Origin: Corallium rubrum
Taxonomy: Eukaryota; Cnidaria; Anthozoa; Scleralcyonacea; Coralliidae
Direction of reading: 5' to 3'
Length of the DNA stretch: 64,000 nucleotides
Assembly (NCBI GenBank): GCA_964035015.1
Contig: OZ035997.1
Location: 27,751,067 to 27,815,066, forward strand
The position numbers and the translations under genes were made by a program. The notes beneath the pieces were generated by a model that was not told the origin of the DNA, did not search any database, and saw nothing but the letters and a program-made list of their open reading frames with translations. Positions 28,755-52,121 of the stretch are shown here, piece after piece (within the stretch, counting starts at the first letter, position 1; each line of letters starts with the position of its first letter).

Positions 28755-31418
28755 ATGCTTTCTAATGTTATGTCTTTAGCGCCTAAAATCGACGAAGTAC
28801 GTGAGGTTATTCATCATGCTGACGTGGACCTCGTTTGTATAACAGAGACGTGGCTTCGAGATAACATTCATGATAATGTCGTCGACGTGTCTGGATTTAA
28901 CCTGACGCGACGAGATAGAACGGAAGGTCAACACGGAGGAGTCTGTATGTATATTAAGATCCAATTTCACTTGTTAGACGATCTTATGGATGGAAATTTT
29001 GAAGTTATCTGGGTTCATATTCGTCCCTCCCGACTCCCAAGAGGTATACCCTGCATAATTGTAGGCAATGTTTACCACCCACCAAGCGCTGACGACCTGG
29101 CAATTTTGGATTACCTCCTTAAATGTATGTCGGCAATCGAAGCTCGTTTCCCTAACAGTGGTGTTATCCTACTTGGCGATTTTAACAAATTGAACATCTC
29201 TGGACTCAAAAATAATTTCAAGCTTAAGCAGATCGTCAAGTTTCCAACACGTGACCTAAACACCTTAGATCTTATCCTCACCAATTTGAATGATTATTAT
29301 GACACTCCAATTAAGCTTCCCCCCTTTGGGCTCTCTGACCATGTCACTATCGAAGTTCAACCATTAGCACGACCTGGAGTCCACAAGTCAAAAATTACTG
29401 TAAAATACAGGGATTCACAGCCAACTAAACGTCTCGCGATGCGAACATACTTAGAGTCAATAAAAATTCAAGATTTGGTCAACAGCAAGAGTTCGTGTGA
29501 AGAACAAACCAACATGTTAGAAAAGATTGTTAACAACGGTATGGATATTCTTCTTCGTATGAGATCAAAAACTATTGTGGCTAACGAGCCCCCTTGGATC
29601 AACCAGGCCTTGAAAAAGATGATCCGCGCTAGGCAGAAAGCCCTAGCTGAGGGAGACTTGGCCACTTTCCGAAAACTCAGGAATCGTGTAAACCGCGAGA
29701 GGAAAAGGTGCCGCGCAAAGTATTACGATTCCAAGGTGAGGCATTTAAGGGGTATTGATCCGGCTGCTTGGTGGAAAGAAATTAAGAAACTTAGTGGAAT
29801 GTCTGCCGCTATACGTGATGATCCAACAACAGTACTACAGCACATCGACTGCGGTCTAGAAAATCCAACTCCGGTCAATCTAGCTAACGTTATTAATAAA
29901 GCTTTCCTCTCTCCGATGAGTGATTTTACACCCTTACCACCCTTACCACTCAGTATTCCTGTGGTTACAGACTCTGACTGTGTACTTACAGTCACAGAAG
30001 AATCTGTTTTTAAGAAACTCACTGCGTTAAACCCGACAAAAGCAACTGGCCCAGATGGAATTCCCAGCTGGCTATTGAAGGAGAACGCCGATATTCTTGC
30101 GTGTCCAATAACTAGCATTATGAATAGTTCATTTCGCGAAGCCCGGTTGCTTCAGTCATGGAAAGAAGCTGACATCACTCCAATACCAAAACAAAAACCT
30201 GTGAAAGACGTAAATAAACACCTACGACCAATTTCTTTGACTCCAGTTCTCTCTAAGGTTGCAGAAGATTATGTTGTTGGGAGATTCTTAAAACCAGCTG
30301 TGTTAAAGAAAGTCGACCCCCAGCAATTTGGAACCGTGCCAGGCTCAAATACCACCTACGCCCTTATCAGCATGTTACATTCGTGGAACAGTTCCACTGA
30401 TGGGAATGGTGCAACTGTCAGGGTTGTACTATTTGACTTCAGGAAGGCCTTTGATCTTATAGACCACCACATATTGGTCCAGAAGCTAGTGTCCTACGAT
30501 ATCCCATACGTCATTGTAACCTGGATCATCGACTTCTTGACCAGCCGTAAACAAAGAGTTAAACTCAGCCAGGAATGCCACTCGGAGTGGGGTGCGATCC
30601 CCTCTGGGGTACCACAAGGGACGAAATTGGGTCCGTGGCTATTCATCATAATGATCAATGATCTTAACATCTCTGGTGTAGATATTTGGAAGTACGTTGA
30701 CGACTCAACGTTTGCCGAAGTTATTCAAAAAGACGAAATTAGTCATATCCAGGCAACTGTCGACGATCTTGCCAACAAATCCAGAGTTGACAAGTTTCAG
30801 CTTAACGATTCTAAATGTAAAGAATTGCGTATCAGTTTTTCAAAATCCAATAAGGAATTTGATCCTATTATGGTAAACAACACTTCCCTAGAAACAGTCG
30901 AACACGTGAAGATTCTGGGTTTGAATGTGTCAAACAATTTGAAATGGAACGTCCATATCAACGAAATAGTGAAGAAAGCATCAAAGAGACTTTATTTTTT
31001 AACCCAGTTAAAACGCTCAAATGTAGGTTGCAAGGAATTGGTTCAGTTCTTTAAATCCTGCATTAGATCCTTGATAGAGTATGCTTGTCCAGTATACCAT
31101 GATAGTCTTCCTGAGTATCTCTCAAAGGACCTTGAAAGAATCCAAAAGCGGGCTATGCGCATTATTTATCCATCTATACCGTATGACGAAGCCCTGACAA
31201 CTGCGGAACTAGTCCCTCTCTTTCAACGTCGTCAAGAAATCACCGATAAACTTTTCCAGCAAATCCTGAACGATGATACTCACAAATTACATAAGTTATT
31301 ACCTACTGTAAATAATACTTCCCTAAATTTAAGGAAAAAGAGTACATTCATACTGCCTAGGGTCAAAACGGACCGTTTTAAAAAAAGTTTTATTATTTTT
31401 AATTCGTTGAAAACATAA
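28755..31418 (+). CDS. LINE ORF2: endonuclease and reverse transcriptase
   Basis: About 887 codons, uninterrupted. The N-terminal APE endonuclease has ITETWL, GGVCMYI, YHPPS, LLGDFN (catalytic Asp/Asn) and LSDH. The RT domain runs from NPTKATGPDGIPSWLL through LRPISL, QFGTVPGSNT, LFDFRKAFDLIDH (first catalytic Asp) and GVPQGTKLGPWLF to KYVDDSTF (the Asp pair). A thumb and C-terminal region (YACPVYHDSLP) follow. The layout fits the CR1/L2/Jockey side of non-LTR elements; Y-V-D-D replaces the common Y/F-A-D-D. No ORF1 is seen upstream, so the copy may be 5' truncated, but ORF2 looks able to function. Confidence 0.93.
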   Translation: MLSNVMSLAPKIDEVREVIHHADVDLVCITETWLRDNIHDNVVDVSGFNLTRRDRTEGQHGGVCMYIKIQFHLLDDLMDGNFEVIWVHIRPSRLPRGIPCIIVGNVYHPPSADDLAILDYLLKCMSAIEARFPNSGVILLGDFNKLNISGLKNNFKLKQIVKFPTRDLNTLDLILTNLNDYYDTPIKLPPFGLSDHVTIEVQPLARPGVHKSKITVKYRDSQPTKRLAMRTYLESIKIQDLVNSKSSCEEQTNMLEKIVNNGMDILLRMRSKTIVANEPPWINQALKKMIRARQKALAEGDLATFRKLRNRVNRERKRCRAKYYDSKVRHLRGIDPAAWWKEIKKLSGMSAAIRDDPTTVLQHIDCGLENPTPVNLANVINKAFLSPMSDFTPLPPLPLSIPVVTDSDCVLTVTEESVFKKLTALNPTKATGPDGIPSWLLKENADILACPITSIMNSSFREARLLQSWKEADITPIPKQKPVKDVNKHLRPISLTPVLSKVAEDYVVGRFLKPAVLKKVDPQQFGTVPGSNTTYALISMLHSWNSSTDGNGATVRVVLFDFRKAFDLIDHHILVQKLVSYDIPYVIVTWIIDFLTSRKQRVKLSQECHSEWGAIPSGVPQGTKLGPWLFIIMINDLNISGVDIWKYVDDSTFAEVIQKDEISHIQATVDDLANKSRVDKFQLNDSKCKELRISFSKSNKEFDPIMVNNTSLETVEHVKILGLNVSNNLKWNVHINEIVKKASKRLYFLTQLKRSNVGCKELVQFFKSCIRSLIEYACPVYHDSLPEYLSKDLERIQKRAMRIIYPSIPYDEALTTAELVPLFQRRQEITDKLFQQILNDDTHKLHKLLPTVNNTSLNLRKKSTFILPRVKTDRFKKSFIIFNSLKT

Positions 31419-31532
31419 CCTGATTAATGCTTTCTAATATTGTACATATACATTTTGTGATTTTAAATTTTCTACTTATTTTATCCTTGTAAACTTAACT
31501 TAATTCAGCATTTTTGGCTGCAATGTTATTGT

Positions 31533-31566
31533 TAATAAACTATCTATCTATCTATCTATCTATCTG
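31533..31566. repeat. (CTAT)n tail of the LINE
   Basis: A tetranucleotide run right after AATAAACTAT, about 115 bp past the ORF2 stop. It is the short-repeat tail typical of CR1/L2-like elements. Confidence 0.8.
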
Positions 31567-33480
31567 ACGACAATGCCAATGGCGTCAGATAAAAATAGGT
31601 ACGCAATGCGTACTTGTGACTACCGCTATTAAGCACAGAGAGATATAGACTTAAGAAGCAATGCATGAAAATGTGTGAAAAGTACACAGACATACAAAAA
31701 AAAGAGTTATTTTAAATCATTTTATACATGTGTTGCCAATTTGAACATGGCACATACTATACATACATCTTTACTGGCTGTTTCCATATATTAATATATG
31801 ACATAGCATATATTAGCATTATAAACATGCCCCAAAGTTTTACATGGAGCGAACTTGTAAAATTCAGGTTTTTGTATGAAGCCCAGATAGCTCATCTGGT
31901 GGATAAATCCTAGCTAGAGAACCACTATAGTGGTGCTTTGAACAACCCAATTTAACTTTTATCCACTGAACAGCACTATGATACATAACTACACGTATTC
32001 AGTGGATAAAATTTTATATTAGGTTTTCAAAGCATGATTAGTGCTGTTCTTTATCTCAACTTTGTACAACTCACCCTAGATCATGTAGATTATTTTTGTG
32101 GAAGCACCACGTAAAATATTTATTTGCTGAGCTTTCGGCCTGTTGACTCAGGTCTAAGCTTAGGAAATAAATATTTTACTTGGTGTTTCCACAAAAATAA
32201 TCTATATTACATTATCACCATGAAAACTTTCAAAGCATTATCACCATGAAAACTTTCAAAGAATTAATCACCCCAGATCATCAACATTGTGTTCCAAAAC
32301 GACATTTTACCCGTCATAAATATGCTGTCAGTGGCATTCAAGTGTTATGCATATCATTAATATTTTGTGATTCTGCTAGTATTTTAAATAAGACAGTATA
32401 ATACTCGTATTGTAGTATTGTAGTTTCAACAGATATATTTCTTCATTTCAAGGCTTTCAACATATTCGAGGCTTTAAGTTTCCCAACAGCTCACAATAGC
32501 TTCTCAACAATTTATCAAAATGTACAATTGGGTGACACTTAGACACCAAATTATAGAATATTTTAGTACTTTCACAAGAGTCAGACGTCAGGTGTATCTA
32601 CTATTCTGCGGTCAGACCGCTGTAGCAGCTCTGGTGTGTATAAACTTTGGTTTCTTAATTTCATTATACAAGATATTGAATAACACCTAAAACAAGAAAA
32701 CAAAGCACCAAGTCAAGGTTTTGTAATGTCGATATAACAGCCAAGATATTTTGTGAGCATAAATTTCTTATATACAAGTATATAGTGTAAATACAGGGCA
32801 CTGTAATCATTACCAAATCATTAATAATTTATAAACCAAACACATAGGAAAATCATGAGTGAGACAAAGGTTGGATATGTGATAAACATGCACTTAGATA
32901 GATTAAGTCAACTCTTACCTCAAACTTATCTTAAAATACTGATTTATTTGACAACTGATTCATTTCCTGATTTGTTTGATCATGAAACATTCGAAAGTTG
33001 TTTCTGATCTAATATTAATTAAACACCTACCACTATATACACATGTACATGCAGTAACACGAGTCACTGACCAGTTAGCACAACACACAATTCAACCAAA
33101 ATGAAACTTAAACTCAGAACGATTTTATCATTATAAATAATTTCTATCAAAGACTATTGACAATTTCTTCGATAAAAGAAGAAGAGCTTTGAAACAGGAC
33201 ACAGTTGAAGGCCCAACTTCTAGCGAACTTTATAAGCTGAATATTTCTAGTACTGCTATATAAGTACCGAAGTACGACGGACCAAGTATTTATAGATTTT
33301 ATATATAGTATATAAGATAAACAACGTCACAGTTTTGAAACTATTTCTTACCTTGTATAAGCTAATCAATGACAGAAACCGTTCCAAGAAGAAAAGATTT
33401 ACAAAGTAATCATTAACACTTTTCAAAAATCAAAACTGTCCAAAATGCAAAGACGGGATTCACTATACACTTGTTGACTA
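31567..33480. other. No gene seen
   Basis: AT-rich sequence without a convincing frame; holds one hairpin MITE at 32085-32206. Confidence 0.5.
32085..32206. mobile_element. 122-bp hairpin MITE
   Basis: The arm GTAGATTATTTTTGTGGAAG is mirrored at the right end, and ATATTTATTT is also mirrored. The loop contains GAGCTTTCGGCCTGTTGACTC. This loop resembles hammerhead-bearing repeats but lacks CTGATGA. Confidence 0.75.
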
Positions 33481-33701
33481 CACTCTAAAAAATATCTGGT
33501 GAAAATATCCTGGTGAATTTTTTTTAACCCTATCCTGGTTGTTTGTAACAAAAATCCTGGTTAATATCGTAACAAATCTTCACTGCATAATCGCTGCGAA
33601 ATCGCTTCAACACAAATCTGGTGAAAAAATATCTTGCTTGTGATTGGTTGTCACCCGATCAGCTGATCCGATCTATTCACGGTCACAGCCATGGTCACAG
33701 C

Positions 33702-34921
33702 CAGGGCGTTTATATAGGGGGCGGTGAAACGGCAATGGGCGCGCTGATCGATGTGTGATGCAGAGGACTGGTAACAAGCCCCCTGTCACCATAGCGACGA
33801 ACGCTAAGTCAGGGAAAGTCCAAAATATGGCGGGTAAAATACGCTTGATGTGGAAGTCTCTGAGTTGAGTTTTAGAGGACGTGGATGAAATTGCCGAGCC
33901 ATACGATATATCAGTGGATTCAGCTACTATATTCTCTGGTGTTACTTCCAAAAATTCGGAGTCGTTGCTGAAACATGAACAAATATGTTGCTGAAAAATA
34001 TGAACCGTACCGTTGCTTTCGCAAGAGAAATGACGCAAGAAGTCTTTGGAAATCTTTGTTTGTGCACGTTATCATTCGGCCATGTTCGATAGAAGATAAC
34101 ATTTTGCATTGAATTTTAGCTGGTAGGTCATCTTTCCAATTGAATATCAAGAAATAATCAACTCCAATTTGCATTTTCTCAATGAAACCTAACAAGAAGT
34201 CATCTTGGCTATCTGATGACAAAATTACAAGGTGTGGACGACAGTTTATCACATAATGCGCTCGGCATGCGTCCCAGCAAGTCGTATTTTAATAAATTGA
34301 TCGGAGAGTAAAATTTGTTTACAGCTTACAGTTATTCTAATCTAATGCTTCAAAAACCCGATAAAGTTATTGATATAATTACTAAGAATCGTAACATGGC
34401 AAAACTATAAGTTTTGTTTACTTCTCTTGCAGCAATTGAGGAACTAAACAGGCAAGAGTTAAGCCATAAAAATACCTAACATCCGAACGCTATATCTTCA
34501 AATAATCAACTCCGATTTTTATGAAAACTTTAAGATATAACCACACTATTATAATCTTCAACATACCTGAATTCCTAGGCATGGACGACCTGTTAACATG
34601 CTCAACTCTTGTAATGAAATTTTCCCTCGATAGAAGTCATCAAAAAATCGAGTCATTATCCATAATAACTCCTTTATAGTACAACTTTTTACGCCAAACA
34701 AATATTCATACATTAAACGAATAAGTACTTCGTCGGTACATTGCAAAAGGTTCCTCCGAAATTACATAGTTTAAGAAAAAACAGCGAGAATATCACAGTG
34801 CCCAAAAATCCACTTTTGATCAACTTTTGCTCAGAAGCACGCTCGTGCCAGTCCTTTTGTGCATCACACATCGATCAGCGCGATATGAGCGCGTTGCACC
34901 GCCCCGTATATAAGCGCCCTG
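33702..34921. mobile_element. 1.2-kb hAT-type element, perfect 8-bp duplication
   Basis: TIRs CAGGGCGTTTATATAGGGGG and the complement ending CGCCCTG; GTCACAGC occurs at 33694-33701 and 34922-34929. Ends share GGCGGTGAAACG and TGTGTGATGC with 27138-28167. Open frames on the minus strand (33673-34252) have no known domain. Confidence 0.9.
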
Positions 34922-35155
34922 GTCACAGCTCACTTTTTCGCCGCCATTGTAAAGAAAGTCTGCTTTAGAAGCTATTTTTCGAAGGTATTTGATGCTTTAA
35001 TTCACGCAAACGAAATGGCACGGTAATATGATGGATAGTTTTGTTGCCGAAAAACTGGAGGAGTGGAAGTTGGCCACTCTAAAAGACGTATTTGAAGGTA
35101 AATTTAAAAAAAACTTGATTTTATGTTTGGGCGGGAAACGATGACAAAGCACTTT

Positions 35156-36425
35156 TTAACTATTTATTTTAATGTTTTACACCTTTTGTTGATGTGTTGA
35201 CTCTTTATTTTGATGTTTTAACGTTTTAAACTGTGTTTAAAAGGTTTACAAGCTCTTCTGTTTTAATGTTCACCTCTGGTGTTTTAATGTTCAACCTTCT
35301 GTTTAATGTCCAACTTTGGTGTTTTAATGTTTAACAATTTGCTGTTTTAATGTCCAACTCTGGTGTTTTAATATTTTATTCTTGTGTTTTAATGTTTTAC
35401 TCTTGTGTTTTAATGTTTTATTCTTGTGTTTTATTGTTTAACTCTGCTATTTTGATGTTTAACTCTGGTGTTTTGATGTTTTATTCTTGTGTTTTGATGT
35501 TGAACTATGGTGTTTTAATGTTTAACTCTGGTATTTTAACGTTCAACTCTAGTTTTTTAATGTTTTATTCTTGTGTTTCAATGTTTTACTCTTGTGTTTC
35601 AATGTTTTACTTCTGTGTTTTAATGTTTAACTCTGTTGTTTTAATGTTTAACTCTGGTCTTTTTTTCTTGAATTGTGTTTTAGTGTTGAACTGTGGTGTT
35701 TTAATGTTTAACTCTGGCGTTTTATTCTTGTGTTTTAATGTTTAACTCTAGTGTTTTAATGTTGAACTGTGATGTTTTAATGTTTAACTCTGGTGTTTTA
35801 TTCTTGTGTTTTAATGTTTACCTCTGGTGTTTTAATGTTGGACTCTGGTGTTTTAATGTTTAACTCTAGTGTTTTAATGTTGAACTGTGATGTTTTAATG
35901 TTGGACTCTGGTGTTTTAATGTTTAACTCTAGTGTTTTAATGTTTTATTTTTGTGTTTTAATGTTTTACTCTTGTGTTTTGATATTTTACTCTTGTGTTT
36001 TATGGTGTTTTATTCTTGTGTTTTAATGTTTAACTCTGGTATTTTAACGTTCAACTCTAGTGTTTTAATGTATAACTCTAGTGTTTTAATGTTTTATTCT
36101 TGTCTTTCAATGTTTTACTCTTGTGTTTCAATGTTTTACTCTTGTGTTTTAATGTTTAACTCTGGTGTTTTAATGTTTAAGTCTTGTATTTTAATGTTTT
36201 ATTGTTGTGTTTCAATGTTTTACTCTTGTGTTTTGATGTTTACTCTTGTGTTTTAATGTTTAACTCTGGTGTTTTAATGTTTAACTCTAATGTTTTAATG
36301 TTTAAGTCTTGTATTTTAATGTTTTATTGTTGTGTTTTAATGTTTTACTCTTGTGTTTTAATGTTTAACGCTGGTATTTTGTGTTTTAAAGTTTAACTCT
36401 GGTGTTTTAATGCTTTACTCCTGCA
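35156..36425. repeat. 1.27-kb minisatellite, about 21-bp unit
   Basis: Some 60 variants of TGTTTTAATGTTTAACTCTGG and TGTTTTAATGTTTTACTCTTG, head to tail, within the intron of the SAM fragment. The heptapeptide frames across it come from the 21-bp period. Confidence 0.95.
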
Positions 36426-36677
36426 TGTCTTATGTTTTATGCATCAGTCAAATCCAGAGATTTGTTAGGATACGTTAGTCATGAAGAAAAATCATGGCGT
36501 GTAGATGGGCCTTTTACAAAATCGTTACAAAATACATTCTACATGCATCTACCACTAACTTTACTTGGGGAGTATATTTTAATCTACCCCCAGGGTGGGG
36601 CATTTGTCATGCACCTTTGGCCCCATGGTGGGGGATTTTTAGCTTTGATGGTTCCCAACTCCAAGGAATTTGTATAG

Positions 36678-36840
36678 GTAATAGCATGGTTTCGAGTGCA
36701 ATTTGGAAAAAACATGCACGAGTGAGTTTTTCAAAGACTATCAAAATTGCACGAGTCCGAAGGACGAGTGCTATTTGAGGTCTTTGAAAAACTCATGAGT
36801 GCGTGTTTTTTTTAAATTGCACGAGAAATCATGCTATTAC
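36678..36840. mobile_element. 163-bp hairpin MITE
   Basis: GTAATAGCATGGTTTCGAGT at the left is mirrored at the right. TTTTTCAAAGACT and GCACGAGTCC are mirrored inside. Confidence 0.85.
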
Positions 36841-37217
36841 TTATTAATAATATACATGAAAAAATTTATCATAAAGAGAATCTTTCTAATCAAAATGCTT
36901 TGTTCAAATAACATACATGAAAAAAAAATTTAACAGGAAGAGCTTTTTTTCTAGTAAAAAATTTGCACTGTATTTCATTTTTCTGCACTGAATTACACTA
37001 AAATTGCACTCCTCTCAGCCAATCAGAATTGAGAAATTTTTTGATGTGTATTATTAACATTAAAATATGAAAAAATTACAAATGCCTGGGGGTTGGCCTA
37101 GGGGGTGGGGGGGGGGGGGGGTTGAGCATCACTGGAATTGACTGATGTTGACAACTCTGGGGTTTTTTTATGTTTAATCTTGTTGTTTTTTTCTTGTGAA
37201 GTTGAAACATAAAAATA

Positions 37218-37659
37218 CCCTATTACCCCGCATATAAGCGCAGCGCCTATAAGCGAATTTTCTGGAATTTTGAAAAAATTTTGGTATAAAAATTGCGCAT
37301 GCGCCTATACAATTTCACTTATAGGCGCACCCGACTCTCGTACCCAGACCTACGCGCATGGGGTCTGGGTACGAGAATTGGCGCATCCTTTTTAATAGTG
37401 CAAAATATTAATGGTATTATGAATACCTCAGACGAATAAACCAAAAACAATAACTATTATCATTAACCATATAACTACAATTTATAATAGACAATGTTGA
37501 TATTTTAAAACATAAAAAGTATTTGTATCATTAAAAAAGGTATTCTGTTCATGTCTGTCTAACTCGCAAATTTTGACGGTTTAAAGCCGCATGCGCCTAT
37601 ATTCGGATATAAGCGCATGCGCCTTTATCTGCAGTGCGCTTATATGCGGGGTAATAGGG
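37218..37659. mobile_element. 442-bp pogo/Tc1-like MITE
   Basis: TIRs CCCTATTACCCCGCATATAA and its complement, with TA on both sides. Motifs GCGCCTATA and ATAAGCGCA recur inside. A second small palindrome with GTCTGGGTACGAGA sits at 37335-37379. Confidence 0.85.
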
Positions 37660-38714
37660 TACAACTAAAACAATTACCAAAGCTAGTGCCTTTGTTCTTT
37701 AAGTGCTCATGCATTAATTCCTCAGGAAATCATTACTTGTGGGACTGCATGCTATAATTCTATAATTCTATAAATTTTAACCTATTTCTTTTTTGGTTTT
37801 ATAGATAATTGTATTGACGAGGAAGAATTTCTACTACTGGACGACGAGACAATTAAGGAGATGATCAAAGCTGTTAATCATTATTATATAATATGTCATT
37901 ATAATCATAATCATTAATCATATGCCATGCAGTGAGAGTGTTTGATGAATATCTCAATATATGTAGAAATTACTACCTGTAACTCGCAATTAATAAATGT
38001 TCGTTAGGCGTCGTTAAACATTTGCTTTGTTTATCTGTCGAGTAAGCTTGTACATGTTAGATTGTGGATATGAATTAGTATAGGTACGGTATATACACTA
38101 GATTAACCGTGAATGATGATCGAATCTTGACTAGTAAAAGGTGTGAGAACCTGATGATGTTCAAATCAGACATAGAAGCTACTCGATTCTATAACCAGGA
38201 ATGCACGAGGTGACAAACCCTGTAACGTTTAGCATAATAGTTATCAAATTAACGATAATATGGTGACATACCCCATGATCTTTAACATAATAGTTGTCAA
38301 ATTAACCAGGAATATGGTGACATACCTGGTGATTGTTACCACAATAGTTGTAAAATTAACCAGGAATATGGTTACATACGCTATGATCTTTACCACAATA
38401 GTGGTCAAATTAACCAGGAACATGGTGAAGTAATAACGAGATAACGATAACAAATTAACCAGGACAGATTGTTGAGTTTAACCAGGAATTGGTTAAAAAT
38501 AACCAGGAATATTCACCAATGTTTCCTGGTAATCTTCACCAGGATTGTGGTTGGAATAAATTCACCAGGAATTCCTGGTGAAAATAACCAGCATAATGTA
38601 GGTGCAGTGGGCACATGGAGCCTGGTGAAATTTTCACCAGTTTCTGGTGAATTTTCACCAAATATTTTTTAGAGTGTAGCACGGAGGGAAATATCGAGTT
38701 TTACGGAGCCTAAG

Positions 38715-38760
38715 GCTTCAATGTCACCCGAGGGCTTTAGCCCTCGGGTGACATTGAAGC
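38715..38760. repeat. Perfect 21-bp hairpin
   Basis: GCTTCAATGTCACCCGAGGG and its exact complement are separated by TTTA plus the stem-closing bases. A 20-bp direct repeat (AAACGGCGAAAAGACTTACC) follows. Confidence 0.9.
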
Positions 38761-39059
38761 AAACGGCGAAAAGACTTACCAAACGGCGAAAAGACTTACC
38801 AAAACACTTTGACTTTGTTTTCGTAATTTCAATTCAAGTCATTCAACTAAGCAAATACACCAGACTCAACACTAAGAACAGCTTTAAAGTTCTCCAAGTG
38901 TTTTTCAGACCTTTGAAGATATGTATAGAAATTCTTTCTTTCAGAAAATGGACTATTTCGTACCAAACAAGCTCGAAACAATCTCTTCTTTTCAAAATGC
39001 CCGAAGAGTCCAAAGTTCTTGATCTGATGCAATAATCGTGTATTCACGTGAACAACGCA

Positions 39060-39150
39060 TGATTAAAGCGACGTCAGAGGGAAACATTGCACTGTTTCCC
39101 TCTTCATTGTTGACGTCAGAGGGAAACAGTGCAATGTTTCCCTCGGCAGA
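39060..39150. repeat. Inverted and direct repeats of GACGTCAGAGGGAAAC
   Basis: GAGGGAAACATTGCACTGTT and GAGGGAAACAGTGCAATGTT alternate, so each unit is a palindrome and the pair is also a direct repeat. Confidence 0.8.
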
Positions 39151-39524
39151 AAGAAACATTGAGTTTGTTGAACAACACGCGACCATGATTTGACCAATAG
39201 GATTTCATTATTGGCAAACGAAAGTCTTTGGTATATAACAATTTAGTTTATTCCCCACGAAAACAACTCGAGTTCTTCTCGAATACCTGGCGATCAATGG
39301 CGATCTTCTCGACTATATGGCGATCGTGCCGAATATCCGACGATAGCTGTCGAGTATGACGTAAGTGAGGTCCAAGACACTCAAGCAATCAAGCAAGATT
39401 TCGCCGACATTGTGGCTCCCGCTGACAGGTCAGCGGTAGTCACAAAAATGGTGTGTTCATACGGATATCACAATTATTCTTTTGGCGTTGCAGCATTCTT
39501 ATACGGTTAGCACTAAAACCCGGA

Positions 39525-39700
39525 AAATAAGTACCTCAGAACAACACACCCACAACGCAAGTACTTGAGAACAGAAAATCCGGGACGCACGTATCTCAGA
39601 ACAGAAAACCTCGAACACAAATACTTCAGAACAGAAAAACACAAGTATAATTCAGAGAAAACCTGGAATGCAAGTACTTCAGAACCGAAAACCTGGCATT
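39525..39700. repeat. Degenerate tandem repeat, about 30 bp
   Basis: Units with AAGTACTTCAGAAC and GAAAACCTGG repeat five or six times with many differences. Confidence 0.65.
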
Positions 39701-39931
39701 GCCCCTCATATGAAAAATGACAATCATTCCAAACGAATGAGCAGCAATGAAGCAGCATCCGAGGCTCGCTAACATTTTCTGATTTTTCTGATTTTTTTGA
39801 GAATTGATTTCACATACACTAATTCACACATAAATTGCATGCCCTACTACAGTTTTGAACACTAGCTTAAGACGCTTACACAGCAAATAACGCCATAACT
39901 TGCCATAATTTCATGTCTATATACTAAGTCA

Positions 39932-52121
<12,190 letters not shown>

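Larger units (their letters stand above)
35028..37917 (+). pseudogene. Captured SAM-domain fragment, two exons
   Basis: Exon 1 (35028-35097) encodes MMDSFVAEKLEEWKLATLKD. Exon 2 (37805-37917) continues NCIDEEEFLLLDDETIKEMI and stops after a diverged tail. The phase-1 junction restores an Asp and gives the classic SAM pattern, in which an EEW helix, D/N-x-I-D-E and L-L-L-D-D-E-T precede a helix. Only about the first two thirds of a SAM domain are present, so it is a truncated capture. The 2.7-kb intron holds a minisatellite and two MITEs. SAM domains are protein-interaction modules. Whether it is transcribed is unknown. Confidence 0.65.
33481..38676. mobile_element. 5.2-kb TA-flanked element with captured SAM exons
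   Basis: TIRs CACTCTAAAAAATATCTGGT and CACTCTAAAAAATATTTGGT (complement of the right end), both flanked by TA (33479-33480, 38677-38678). Motifs TTCACCAGGA and TTAACCAGGA recur near both ends (33500-33640; 38250-38660), as transposase-binding repeats would. It contains a nested hAT-type element, a two-exon SAM-domain fragment, a 21-bp minisatellite and two MITEs. No transposase. Confidence 0.85.

Noticed and set aside
32120-32165. Second hammerhead in the loop of the MITE at 32085-32206
   Set aside because: It contains GGCCGAAAG and CTGAG but not CTGATGA, and stem I cannot form; the core is incomplete.
33673-34252. Minus-strand frames inside the hAT-type element
   Set aside because: Short, overlapping the TIR, and without BED, RNase-H-like or dimerisation motifs; not a hAT transposase.
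35350-36396. MFNSGVL/MFYSCVL repeat proteins
   Set aside because: They come from a 21-bp minisatellite in an intron; frames break repeatedly and no start context or flanking exon fits.
38714-38762. Bacterial-type terminator at the perfect hairpin
   Set aside because: The context is a eukaryotic genome; it is more likely a small MITE remnant.
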